A DNA stretch of 64,000 nt from Phycisphaerae bacterium. Lineage in GTDB: Bacteria > Planctomycetota > Phycisphaerae > UBA1845 > JAFGLZ01. The stretch is taken from assembly GCA_016927755.1 (NCBI GenBank), contig JAFGLZ010000183.1, forward strand, positions 1 through 64,000, written 5' to 3'. The notes beneath the pieces are model-generated. The model worked only from the letters and a program-made list of their open reading frames with translations, had not been told where the DNA came from and ran no database searches. Below, piece by piece: positions 8,302 to 17,450 of this stretch. A program made the position numbers and the translations under genes. Within the stretch, counting starts at the first letter, position 1. Every line of letters begins with the position of its first letter.

Positions 8302-10527
8302 TCAGAACATCGACTGCATCGCCATCGCGGGATGCTCCTTCGCGGCCAGGTGTGCCAGCAGGCCCTCGCTGTCCGTCGCGATCGTCTCGTCGCAGATGCG
8401 ATCGACGAAATCGTCCGGAAGGCCAAGCTCCTTCGCACGCTTCTCCATCCTCGGGCGAACCCCCTCCTTCAGCTCCTTCGGCAGCCAAACGATCCGTGCC
8501 ATCCCGCCGTCGGCCACGATGAACTTCGGACTCGTCAGCCACAGACGACCCACCCCCAGGAACCCCGGCGTCTGCGACCCGCCCCCGACCGAACCCGCCA
8601 GCGTGCTGAACCCCATGCCGATCGGCGTCTCCCCCGGATACTCACGGTTCACCACCATCACCCCGTTCGCCTCCGGAACCACCGCCACGATGCACTCGAA
8701 GCACCCGCATGAGGTCATCGGATCCTCCATCATCGAGTACGCGCTGAACTTCTCGACCGCCCCCTGGCTGTAACGCTTCACGTACTCGTTGACGTTGTCC
8801 CACTGACCCAATCGCTCGTCCAGCAACCGTCCCTTCTGAATCGGCTGGTTCGGGCCCGTCGGGTTGATCTCGTACGCCGCCTTGCCGTCGAGCCAGTTGT
8901 ACGCGCCGCAAAGCCCCAGACGCTCAGGTGTGATGATGCACACGTGCGTGGGGGCGTAGCTCTGACAGATCGTGCACGTGTAGTACGTGTCCGTCGTCTC
9001 GTCCTTCATCCCCGCGATACGGTTGTCGCGGATCTCGTATGCCTTGGCCGCCTCCTCCCGAATCCGCTCGACCTCTTTCTCGTCCGTGTAAATGACGCAC
9101 TTCACCTTGTCCACGATCCCCCCGTACTCGTCGTGAAGCTTCGCGTGAAGAATCGTGCCCAGGTGCTTGGCGCGGAACCCCGCCCCGAACGACTTCTTGC
9201 TCAACCGGCACCAGAGCTGGTCCCGCTGACCCGTGTGCATGAAGCCCAGGGCGTGGTTCAACCAGCGGTGGAACTGACGCTCGAAAATGCCCTCGTAAAC
9301 GTCCTGCATCTTCCGACCCGCCACGAAGACACGGATCGCCAGCGGCAAGGCCTTGCCCGCCTCCACCGTGTCCAGATCCGGACCCACCACCTCGATCTCC
9401 CCGTCGTTGATCTCGTCCAGCTTCACCATGCTCAGGAACTCAACCGTCTTCGTCTTCTTCCCGCCGAACTCGACGTACATGTCGTCCTTGCGGACACGCT
9501 CCCCCTCGAACGCCGGCGCGTAGCTCACCGGAATGTCGATCTCCTCGATCTTCACCTTCACGCCACGCGTCACGATGCACGTCGGAACGATCTTCTCGTA
9601 CTCCAACTCGCGCACCAGCGCCTCGTTCACCGTCACCCCCGTCGGACGAACCTCCGGCGTCGACGCGTCGTCGCTGATCACCGGGAACCCCATCAGAATC
9701 GCGCCCGCCCCCAACGCGTACCAGTCGTCCGGGATCGCCCCGAACGTGATGCCGAACGCGTGAATGCGCGCCTTCGTGTAGTCAAGGCACTTGCGAGACT
9801 GACCCTTCTTGTGCCCCCCGAACGTTAGCGCGCTGCGAATCGCCCAGTTCAGGATGTATATCCCGTCGACCGTCTCCGGCCCCACCGGAACGATGTAGTT
9901 CTTCCACCACTCGTCCATGGGGGCGTCGTCCTTCACCACGTCGCCCTCGACCATCTGGTCACGCATCGTCTTGCCGCCGATGTTGGCCACCAGGAACGTC
10001 AAAATGCCGCGCTTCTGTAGCTCCCGGACGATGTGGACCGCGATCTCCGTCTTCGGGGCAGGGCCCAGGATCGCCGCGAACCCAGGCATCCGCCCGTCCA
10101 CGAGCTGAATGCCCAACTCACGCATCCACGTGTCCGTAAGAAAACCCTGCCAGCCCGCCGGTACGACGCCGTCATTGCTCCCGGCCGCCTTCGCCCCCGC
10201 GTAACGCAACGCGACGATCACCTCCTGAGCCAACATCGTCGCCGCCCCGGCATCCAACCCATCCCCAAGATACGGTAGCCATAGCTGACCGGTCGGCTGC
10301 TCGGGGACGATCTGCTTGCAGTGCTCCACGATGGGACGAAGATCGCCGATCTTCTTCGCCTCGATGCCCATCAGCGCATACGCCATCGGCAGCGCGTAGG
10401 CCGTCTCCGGAAACTCGACCGGAAGGGCCTCGCCGTGCTTGGCGATGGCGGCTTGAAGGTCGCGATCGGCCCAGTCGACGAATCCGTGGGCGCCTCGAAT
10501 GACCTGAGTGAAAACTTGGTGGGACAT
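8302..10527 (-). CDS. acsB: Acetyl-CoA synthase (CO-methylating acetyl-CoA synthase subunit)
   Basis: Condenses CO, the CFeSP methyl group and CoA to acetyl-CoA at the Ni-Ni-[4Fe-4S] A-cluster. 741 aa, the bacterial long form with the N-terminal CODH-contacting domain (the Moorella enzyme is 729 aa). The A-cluster cysteines are all present: Cys518, Cys521, Cys530 and Cys540 for the [4Fe-4S] cube (TCTICQSYAPTHVC, then LGLCGAYNW), and the Cys607-Gly-Cys609 pair (TSCGCFEC) for the distal nickel. The spacing equals the Moorella enzyme with a constant shift of 12. The ATG at 10527 has a GGGAGGTACGC leader. An active enzyme is expected. Confidence 0.97.
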   Translation of the reverse strand: MSHQVFTQVIRGAHGFVDWADRDLQAAIAKHGEALPVEFPETAYALPMAYALMGIEAKKIGDLRPIVEHCKQIVPEQPTGQLWLPYLGDGLDAGAATMLAQEVIVALRYAGAKAAGSNDGVVPAGWQGFLTDTWMRELGIQLVDGRMPGFAAILGPAPKTEIAVHIVRELQKRGILTFLVANIGGKTMRDQMVEGDVVKDDAPMDEWWKNYIVPVGPETVDGIYILNWAIRSALTFGGHKKGQSRKCLDYTKARIHAFGITFGAIPDDWYALGAGAILMGFPVISDDASTPEVRPTGVTVNEALVRELEYEKIVPTCIVTRGVKVKIEEIDIPVSYAPAFEGERVRKDDMYVEFGGKKTKTVEFLSMVKLDEINDGEIEVVGPDLDTVEAGKALPLAIRVFVAGRKMQDVYEGIFERQFHRWLNHALGFMHTGQRDQLWCRLSKKSFGAGFRAKHLGTILHAKLHDEYGGIVDKVKCVIYTDEKEVERIREEAAKAYEIRDNRIAGMKDETTDTYYTCTICQSYAPTHVCIITPERLGLCGAYNWLDGKAAYEINPTGPNQPIQKGRLLDERLGQWDNVNEYVKRYSQGAVEKFSAYSMMEDPMTSCGCFECIVAVVPEANGVMVVNREYPGETPIGMGFSTLAGSVGGGSQTPGFLGVGRLWLTSPKFIVADGGMARIVWLPKELKEGVRPRMEKRAKELGLPDDFVDRICDETIATDSEGLLAHLAAKEHPAMAMQSMF

Positions 10528-10608
10528 GCGTACCTCCCGATTAAGTCGCTCTTGACGCGGGCTCGCTTGAGTGTGATTGCTTCCTGTTGAAACGCACCTG
10601 CCAAACGC

Positions 10609-11292
10609 CTATTCCGTCTTCTGCCAGTTCATCCGAACCGAATCGAACGGGCAAACGTCGAAACACCGACCGCAACGAACGCACTTCGACTCGTCGATCG
10701 CGTGCGGCGTCTTCTCCTTCTTGCCGGACTTGCCCTCGATCGCCTCCACCGGACACGCCTTCTTGCACAACCCGCAGGCCTTGCACGCGTCCTTGTCGAT
10801 GACGAAGTCCACCAGCCATCGAACCCGGTGCGACACCGTGTCGTCCATGTCCACGATCTGAAGCGCCCCCGTCGGACACGCAGATACGCACGCCGGCGAC
10901 CCCCCCGCCTCCACCTGCTCGGCGCACAAATCGCACTTCGTCAAAACGTGACCGTCAGGGCCTTCCTCCAACACCCCATACGGACACGCCGACATGCACG
11001 CGTTCGTGCCCTGGCATCGCTCCGGATCATAAATAACCGCCTGGGCCGCCGCGTCACGACGCAAGGCGTCGTTCGGACAGGCCTTCTCGCACGGAGCGTC
11101 CTCGCAATGACGACACTGAACCGGAACCGCCATCTCGCCCATCTTGCGGACGTCGATTCGCGGCTGGATCTCCGGCTCCCCGACCGCCGCCGCCGCCAGC
11201 TCCTTCGTCTTGCTGTGAGCCAGCGCGCACGCTATCTCACAGGACTTGCACCCCGTGCACCGTCCTGCGTTGACCTGAATCACGAACGGCAT
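10609..11292 (-). CDS. Polyferredoxin, CooF/HycB-like with extra C-terminal ferredoxin dyad
   Basis: 227 aa electron-transfer protein that probably shuttles electrons to or from CODH. Cys motifs in order are CTGCKSCEIAC (12-22), CRHCEDAPCEKAC (60-72), CQGTNACMSAC (93-103), CDLC...CVSAC, and then a separate 2x[4Fe-4S] dyad CKACGLCKKAC and CVRCGRCFDVC. In the third motif the second ligand is Thr96 instead of Cys. In NarH-type subunits such a loss converts the site to [3Fe-4S], so one cluster here may be unusual. The first 150 residues match CooF/HycB/DmsB-like subunits, and the extra dyad is an extension. It lies 61 nt after cooS and 81 nt before acsB, fitting a CODH partner. Confidence 0.88.
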   Translation of the reverse strand: MPFVIQVNAGRCTGCKSCEIACALAHSKTKELAAAAVGEPEIQPRIDVRKMGEMAVPVQCRHCEDAPCEKACPNDALRRDAAAQAVIYDPERCQGTNACMSACPYGVLEEGPDGHVLTKCDLCAEQVEAGGSPACVSACPTGALQIVDMDDTVSHRVRWLVDFVIDKDACKACGLCKKACPVEAIEGKSGKKEKTPHAIDESKCVRCGRCFDVCPFDSVRMNWQKTE

Positions 11293-11353
11293 CGTTTCTA
11301 GCTCCGATTAGGCTCGAAAAACCGATGGTCAGGAGGACGACGTCACGCCCCCC

Positions 11354-13369
11354 CTAAACGGCCATCATGGGATCCGCCTTCGCCTGGGCCTCCAGCTCGG
11401 CCTTCGTCTGATCCTCGCTCTTCTGACTCTCCGGCCAGATGCCCAGGTACGGCACAGGGTACATCGGCGCGGGCAGCCCGAGCGCCTGACGCTTCTTGTC
11501 GATGTGGTCCAGAATCAAACGGCTCGCCTTCACCGGATCCGGCTCGAACGCGAACTTGCCGCCGTAGTCCTTCTCCATCCCGTTCGTCAGGTACTCCGTG
11601 AGATTCTTGGCGCCCTGAACCGGGAACGGAACCCCCAACACGGTATACGCGCCCGAGGCAGCCACGTAGAAGCCGATCGACACCGCCTTCTCGCTCATCC
11701 ACTCAGGTGCCGCCCCGGCGGCCGGAAGGTCCGCGATGCTCTCCCCCAACCCGCCCTCCTTCACCATGTTGCTCAGCACGACCAGGATCCGGCTGATGTC
11801 CACGCAGGATCCCTGGTGAAGAACCGGCGGAATGCCGACCGCGCGACACACCTCGCGAATGCCGTGACCGCAGTGCTGCAGCGACTCCTTCGGATCCAGC
11901 AATCCATACTTGGCGTCCGCGATCGCCGTGCATCCCGTCGTCACCACGATCACGTCGTTGGCCAGCAGCTCCTTCGTCAGCTCCACATGACCTTCGTCGT
12001 GACGCATCTTCGGGTTGTTGCACCCCACGATCGCGCACGCCCCGCGGAACCGGCCGGAGATCACCGCGTCGTTCAAGGGCCGGTAGCTCGGACGGTATCG
12101 CCCGCCGAGAAACTCATACACGTTCTCCGTCGAGAAGCCCGCGACCAGCTCGTTCTTGATGTCCGGAATGTGGACGATCTCGCGGTTGCGGTTGGGGAAG
12201 TTGTCGATCGCCGCCGTCAGGATGTCCTTGGCGATCTCCATGGCGCGATGCTCGTCAAACTGGATGTGCATCGCCCCTTCGAACTTCGCCTTCGGACTCG
12301 TCGATACGATCTTCGTGTGGTAGTGCTTGGCGACCTCCGGCAACGATGGCATGATGCACTGAACGTCCACCACGATCGCCTCCACCGCTCCCGTGGCAAC
12401 CGCCAGCTCCTGCTGAAGGAAGTTGCCGGCGATCGGCATGCCGTGCCGCATCAATACCTCGTTCGCCGTGCAACAGATGCCCGACAAAACGACGCCCTTG
12501 GCGCCCTTGCTTTGGGCCGCCTTGATGATCGCCGGGTCCTGCGCCGCCGCCACCAGCATCTCCGACAGCGTCGGCTCGTGACCGTGAACGATCACGTTCA
12601 CGCTCTCCGGATCCATCGCCCCGAAGTTCACCCGCGCGCGGATCGGCTTGGGCCGGCCGAACAGCACGTCGCTTAGCTCCGTGGCGCACATCGAGCCGCC
12701 CCAGCCGTCGCCTAACGCCGCGCGAACCCCCTGCCCGATGATGTTCTTGTATTCGTTGTCCACGCCGATGTGAGTCCGATGCATGATCTCCACGATCTCG
12801 CGGTCGATCCCACGCGGCATCGCGTTCATCAAACGCCAACGCTTCTTCTGGTCCTCCGGCGCGCGCTGCGCGAACAACAGCTCGCCGGACTGCTGCCCGT
12901 ATTCCGAAAAACACCGCTCCGCCACCTGACGAGCCAAATCCTGCGGAGAGGCGCCCTCCGTCGCGATCCCAAACTCCTCCGCGAGCTTCGTCACCTTCTC
13001 CACGTCCGTCACCTTGTAGTCGCTATCCCCCTTGGCGGCCTCCAGCAACGTGTGCGCCACGTCCCGACCGTGATCGGAATGCGCCGCCGCGCCGGCCGCG
13101 ATCATCCTCACCAGTACCCTCGCCGCGATCACGTCCGCGTTCGCGCCGCAGATCCCCACCTTCGGACCGTTTCCGAACGGATCGATACGGCACGGCCCCA
13201 TCGCGCAGTGCCGGCAACACAAGCCGAGCTGCCCGAAACCGCACTGAGGCTGTTGCGCGTCACACCTGTCCCAACTCAGGTCGACCGCCTGCCCATCCTT
13301 CTCCAAGGCCCGTAGCACTTCCTGGGTCGCTGGGTCCATACTCCGAGACGTGGCCTTCGATTTAGCCAT
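11354..13369 (-). CDS. cooS: Anaerobic carbon monoxide dehydrogenase, catalytic subunit
   Basis: Ni-Fe-S CODH that interconverts CO2 and CO. 671 aa. D-cluster ligands are Cys43 and Cys51, and B-cluster ligands Cys52, Cys55, Cys60 and Cys74, in the usual spacing. C-cluster ligands are visible as the HGHEP His, Cys in LSGICCTANE (299/300), Cys338 (VDVQCIMPS), Cys450 (AIVGCNNPK), Cys480 (TTGCTAIADAKYG) and Cys522 (GSCVDISR). It is the first gene of the acs run and sits beside acsB, so it likely acts as the AcsA partner of the bifunctional complex. A stand-alone role with the polyferredoxin is also possible. The start ATG at 13369 has AGAGGTGCGTA upstream. Confidence 0.96.
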   Translation of the reverse strand: MAKSKATSRSMDPATQEVLRALEKDGQAVDLSWDRCDAQQPQCGFGQLGLCCRHCAMGPCRIDPFGNGPKVGICGANADVIAARVLVRMIAAGAAAHSDHGRDVAHTLLEAAKGDSDYKVTDVEKVTKLAEEFGIATEGASPQDLARQVAERCFSEYGQQSGELLFAQRAPEDQKKRWRLMNAMPRGIDREIVEIMHRTHIGVDNEYKNIIGQGVRAALGDGWGGSMCATELSDVLFGRPKPIRARVNFGAMDPESVNVIVHGHEPTLSEMLVAAAQDPAIIKAAQSKGAKGVVLSGICCTANEVLMRHGMPIAGNFLQQELAVATGAVEAIVVDVQCIMPSLPEVAKHYHTKIVSTSPKAKFEGAMHIQFDEHRAMEIAKDILTAAIDNFPNRNREIVHIPDIKNELVAGFSTENVYEFLGGRYRPSYRPLNDAVISGRFRGACAIVGCNNPKMRHDEGHVELTKELLANDVIVVTTGCTAIADAKYGLLDPKESLQHCGHGIREVCRAVGIPPVLHQGSCVDISRILVVLSNMVKEGGLGESIADLPAAGAAPEWMSEKAVSIGFYVAASGAYTVLGVPFPVQGAKNLTEYLTNGMEKDYGGKFAFEPDPVKASRLILDHIDKKRQALGLPAPMYPVPYLGIWPESQKSEDQTKAELEAQAKADPMMAV

Positions 13370-13971
13370 TACGCACCTCTGTCGATTGGTCTAGGGGCTC
13401 GCCGGCAGATCCGTCCTTACACTCGCCGGATGACATGTGGCTTACTGCAAAAACGCAGAGACTATGATTATACCACCCGTATCGGTCTCGGGCGACATCA
13501 TCAGATGGATTACCCAATCTCGGTACTCCTTCGGTCGCGAAACCGCGCAGCCATCCAAGGAGTTGAGCCGTCAATCCCCCGCGGCGCCCCCGGGTGCGAA
13601 ATGAGAGTGAACGTTCCGGCGCCTTTGAGGCAGGTTTGGGGACATCAACCTCTGTTAGTGTGTAGCAACTTCGCCAGGACGTTCAAGGCAATATCACGAT
13701 TTTCTTTTTCGTGCTACCGGCCCGGCAACGCCTCCCATGACGCCCCATATGGTTCCGACACCAAAGCCACATCGCCGGACAAGCCAGGATCGCCGTTTCT
13801 TGCCCCAAGCAAATCGTGAAATCCACGCCCCCCACCGCCAATCCGTACCCCCTGTCTACCTCACGAAAGCCCACGCCGACCGAGCCGCCACCCCGCAATC
13901 ATTGCACCCTGCAGTTGTCAGAACCCCTCAACTCGCGTAAAAGGAAGGACAGGCGATCCGAGGAGACCATC
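13370..13971. other. Divergent regulatory interval between cooS and the second cooC
   Basis: No gene is supported in these 602 bases. The cooS-proximal part holds a strong minus-strand extended -10 element (separate entry). The remainder is locally less GC-rich around 13640-13720 and may carry the promoter for the rightward cooC-fhs pair, but no convincing -35/-10 pair was found there. Confidence 0.6.
13467..13475 (-). promoter_or_regulatory. Extended -10 promoter element upstream of cooS
   Basis: On the minus strand the sequence TGGTATAAT gives a perfect TATAAT hexamer with an extended-minus-10 TGn. No good -35 is present at 16-18 nt, which is typical of extended -10 promoters. The expected start is near 13460, about 90 nt before the cooS ATG. 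This is likely the promoter of the whole acs operon. Confidence 0.65.
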
Positions 13972-14739
13972 ATGAAACTCGCCATCTCCGGCAAGGGAGG
14001 CGTCGGAAAAACGACCCTGGCCGCCCTGCTCAGTCGCTATCTCGTCGCCAAGGGCAAAGACGTGATCGCCGTCGACGCGGACCCCGACGCGAACCTCGCC
14101 GCCGCCCTCGGCCTCGCGGACAAAACCATCACCCCCATCGCAGATATGAAGGAGCTCATCGAGGAAAGAACCGGAAGCAAAGGCGGGTACGGAACGTTCT
14201 TCAAGCTCAATCCCGACGTCAGCGATCTCCCCGAGCGATTCAGCGTCGTCGATGGCAACCTCAGACTACTCGTCATGGGAGGCGTCCCAGCCGGAGGATC
14301 CGGCTGCATCTGCCCCGAAAGCGCCATGCTCCGAGCACTGGCCACCAACCTCCTCCTCCACCGAGACCAATACGTCGTCCTCGACATGGAAGCCGGAATC
14401 GAGCACCTCGGCCGGGCCACCGCGAAAGCCGTCTCCGCAATGGTCGTCGTCGTCGAGCCCGGTATGCGAAGCATCCAAACCGCCCTCGTCGTCAAGCGCC
14501 TCGCCGCCGAGATCGGCATCGAAAACGTCTCCGCCGTCGTCAACAAGGTCCGCGACCAGGCCGTCATCCCCAAAATCGAAGCCCAACTGGGCGACGTGCC
14601 CCTCGTCGGGGTGATCCCATTCAGCGACACCATGGCCGTCGCCGACCTCGAAAGCCGAGGCGTCTTCGACGGCTCCCCCCCGCAAATGGACCTCATCGGC
14701 GGAATCGCCAAACGCCTCCTACCCGACCTCGACGTCTAG
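13972..14739 (+). CDS. CooC/AcsF-type ATPase (second copy)
   Basis: 255 aa P-loop ATPase of the CooC/MinD group, probably a nickel maturation factor for CODH or acetyl-CoA synthase. Walker A is GKGGVGKTT at residues 8-16, followed by AVDADPDANLAAALG. The CxC metal motif occurs as GSGCICPES, and YVVLDMEAGIEHLGR forms the switch/Walker B region. The ATG at 13972 has GAGGAGACC upstream, and the reading frame before it lacks family similarity. It is divergent from cooS and 240 nt before fhs. Compared with the copy at 3978 it is closer to canonical CooC in the ADPDANL and KVRDQ regions, so this copy may serve CooS and the other AcsB. Confidence 0.92.
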   Translation: MKLAISGKGGVGKTTLAALLSRYLVAKGKDVIAVDADPDANLAAALGLADKTITPIADMKELIEERTGSKGGYGTFFKLNPDVSDLPERFSVVDGNLRLLVMGGVPAGGSGCICPESAMLRALATNLLLHRDQYVVLDMEAGIEHLGRATAKAVSAMVVVVEPGMRSIQTALVVKRLAAEIGIENVSAVVNKVRDQAVIPKIEAQLGDVPLVGVIPFSDTMAVADLESRGVFDGSPPQMDLIGGIAKRLLPDLDV

Positions 14740-14979
14740 GCGCCGCCTGCCCGAGCCAGGGAAACCAAGCCCCCCCGCGCCACGAAACTAGTAGACGCCC
14801 CCACCCCCGGCCGCTAGAATCAGCCTTCTGTTCGACAGATTCACCTCATTGAGATGCGGACACCCGTGCGAACAACGTGACTTCTTTGATGAGACTCCGG
14901 CGGATTCGGTAGGTCCCATCCGTTGCACCGCGACGGTTGATGGCATATGAACTCGTGGTCCTAGTACGGAGAAGAGTCA

Positions 14980-16728
14980 ATGGCAAAGACGGTCCCATCC
15001 GATATCGCGATCTCCCAGGCCTCCAAGCTGATCCCCATCGAAAAGCTCGCCGCCAAAGCCGGCATCCGCCCCAAAGAGCTCGAGATGTACGGCGAGGGAA
15101 AGGCCAAGGTCAAACTCGAAATCCTCAAGCGCCTCGCAAAGGCACGACCAGCAAAATACATCGACGTCACCGCCATCACGCCCACCCCCCTCGGCGAGGG
15201 CAAGACCACCACCAGCGTCGGCCTCACCCAAGGCCTCGGCAAGATCAAGAAGAACGTCTTCCTCTGCATCCGACAGCCCTCGATGGGACCCACCTTCGGC
15301 ATCAAGGGCGGCGCCGCCGGCGGCGGATACAGCCAGGTCATCCCCATGGAGGAATTCAACCTCCACCTCACCGGCGACCTCCACGCCGTCAGCATCACGA
15401 ATAACCTCCTGGCCGCCGCCATCGACGCGCGAATGAAGCACGAGGCCCACGCCACCCAGGCCGAGTGGAACCAGATCGGACTGCCCCGTCTCGACATCGA
15501 CCCGGACAACCTCACCTGGCGCCGCGTCGTCGACATGAACGACGCCGCCCTCCGCTTCATCAAGACCGGCCAGAGCAAGAGCTGGATGGACGGCCCCGAC
15601 CGCGACACCGGATTCGACATCAGCGTCGCCAGCGAGGTCATGGCCATCCTCGCCCTCTCCAAGGACATGTCCGACATGCGCAAGCGCATGGCCCGCATCG
15701 TTGTGGGTACAAACAAGAGCGGCAAGCCCGTCACCGCCGCCGACATCGGATGCGACGGCGCAATGACCGTCCTCATGAAGGACGCCATCAAGCCCAACCT
15801 CATGCAAACCATCGAAGGCCAGCCCGCCTTCGTCCACGCAGGCCCCTTCGCGAACATCGCACACGGAAACAGCTCCATCGTCGCCGACCAGATCGCCCTC
15901 AAGCTCGCCGACTACGTCGTCACCGAAAGCGGCTTCGGCGCCGACTGCGGCATGGAGAAGTTCTTCGACATCAAGTGCCGATACAGCGGACTCAAGCCCG
16001 ACTGCGTCGTCCTCGTCGCCACGATTCGCGCCCTCAAGATGCACGGCGGAGGACCCAAGGTCACCCCAGGCAAGCCCCTCGCCAACGAATACGTCACCAA
16101 GAACATCAAGCTCGTCGAGAAGGGCGTCTGCAACATGGTCCGCTGCATCGAGATCGCCAAGATGTTCGGCGTCCCCGTCGTGGTCGCCGTCAACGCCTTC
16201 CCCACCGACACCGACGAGGAGCTCGAGCTCGTCCGAAAAGCCGCCGCCGACGCCGGCGCGGAGGACGCCGTCAGATCCACCCACTTCATGCACGGCGGCG
16301 CAGGCGCCAAGGAGCTCGCAAAGGCCGTCGTCAAGGCCTGCGAGAAACCCAACAAGTTCCGGTTCCTCTATCCGCTGAGCATGTCGATCAAGGACAAGAT
16401 CGAAACCATCGCCAGGAAGGTCTATGGCGCCGATGGCGTCGACTACGAGCCCATCGCCGAAAGGCAGATCAAGACCTACACTGACGCCGGATTCGACAAG
16501 CTCCCCATGTGCATGGCCAAAACGCACCTGTCCCTCAGCCACGACCCGCTCCTAAAGGGCGTGCCCAAGGGCTTCCGACTCCCCATCCGGGAAATCCGTG
16601 CCTCCGTCGGAGCCGGATTCCTCTACCCCCTCTGCGGCGCCATGAGAACCATGCCAGGCCTGCCCAGCAGACCGGCGTTCCTAAACATCGACATCGACAA
16701 GAAAGGCAAGATCAGGGGGATGTTCTAG
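14980..16728 (+). CDS. fhs: Formate--tetrahydrofolate ligase
   Basis: ATP-dependent synthesis of 10-formyl-THF from formate and THF, the first folate step of the methyl branch of the Wood-Ljungdahl pathway. 582 aa, slightly longer than the usual 555-560. The P-loop TPTPLGEGKTTTS lies near residues 67-79, followed by RQPSMGPTFGIKGGAAGGGY and DMNDAALR. EPCTERM-like or signal sequences are absent, as expected for a cytosolic enzyme. The ATG at 14980 has GGAGAAGAG at good spacing. It lies downstream of the second cooC and is transcribed away from the acs operon, so both halves of the pathway may be set from the same intergenic region. Confidence 0.97.
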   Translation: MAKTVPSDIAISQASKLIPIEKLAAKAGIRPKELEMYGEGKAKVKLEILKRLAKARPAKYIDVTAITPTPLGEGKTTTSVGLTQGLGKIKKNVFLCIRQPSMGPTFGIKGGAAGGGYSQVIPMEEFNLHLTGDLHAVSITNNLLAAAIDARMKHEAHATQAEWNQIGLPRLDIDPDNLTWRRVVDMNDAALRFIKTGQSKSWMDGPDRDTGFDISVASEVMAILALSKDMSDMRKRMARIVVGTNKSGKPVTAADIGCDGAMTVLMKDAIKPNLMQTIEGQPAFVHAGPFANIAHGNSSIVADQIALKLADYVVTESGFGADCGMEKFFDIKCRYSGLKPDCVVLVATIRALKMHGGGPKVTPGKPLANEYVTKNIKLVEKGVCNMVRCIEIAKMFGVPVVVAVNAFPTDTDEELELVRKAAADAGAEDAVRSTHFMHGGAGAKELAKAVVKACEKPNKFRFLYPLSMSIKDKIETIARKVYGADGVDYEPIAERQIKTYTDAGFDKLPMCMAKTHLSLSHDPLLKGVPKGFRLPIREIRASVGAGFLYPLCGAMRTMPGLPSRPAFLNIDIDKKGKIRGMF

Positions 16729-17450
16729 ACTTCACGTTGCAGCCCGTGCCAGAATAACGGAGACCCGGCAGGGCTGCCTGGGAAACCGAGTAAGACGAGG
16801 ACCGGGGTCCGACGCGTCAGCGGGTTTCCTCGGTCCAGCCATCGCGAATCTGCCTTGCCCTCTCGACCATGCGCTGTCGCGAGGAGGTGTCGTTGTGCGC
16901 CGGGCATCCCAGTCCAGAGGGTCAAACCAAATCGCCACGCCCAAAAACCATAGAGGGAAATCCCATCTCGTCCCCACCAGTGGACACGCTCTCCGAATCG
17001 AGAAGCAGAATCACGTCTAATTGGCTGAAAGACGCGAGCGCCCAAGCAGTATACATCCAGTAGGAGTCAGTGTCTCAAGGGCCATGGCGACACCGAGCAA
17101 CCTCTAAGCCCTTCTTAAGAGAAAGTTTATGCATCTGCTCGACGACTCGGGTGACAACACTGCGGCTTCCTGCCCCTACCGGGGAGTGGCCGCCGGAAGA
17201 CTGGCGTGCGATGTGTTCTGCGGAAGCGTCTGCAGCGCGTACCGAGGCTGTGTCGTTCGGAGGTAGCTGGAGGAGCGGCGAACCTCGATATCCAGCCACC
17301 CCATCACGTCTATCCGCTGCAAGCCGCGGGCCCGATAGGCGGGACCGTGGTAGATGAGGAAGAGAGTGCTTGGCGGGGCGCCGGCGTGTTTCAGGCCAAA
17401 ACGCGGCGACGTGGCCTCTCGCATTTGCCTTGGCCAAAGGAGGAGCGATC
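16729..17450. other. Interval without a supported gene
   Basis: In these 722 bases no reading frame on either strand has a plausible composition, ribosome binding site and recognisable motif together. Frames of 80-135 codons exist (for example 17075-17479 minus) but are Arg/Pro-rich and overlap the strong start region of the next gene. The last bases hold the AAAGGAGGAGCG ribosome binding site of the gene at 17451. Confidence 0.5.
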
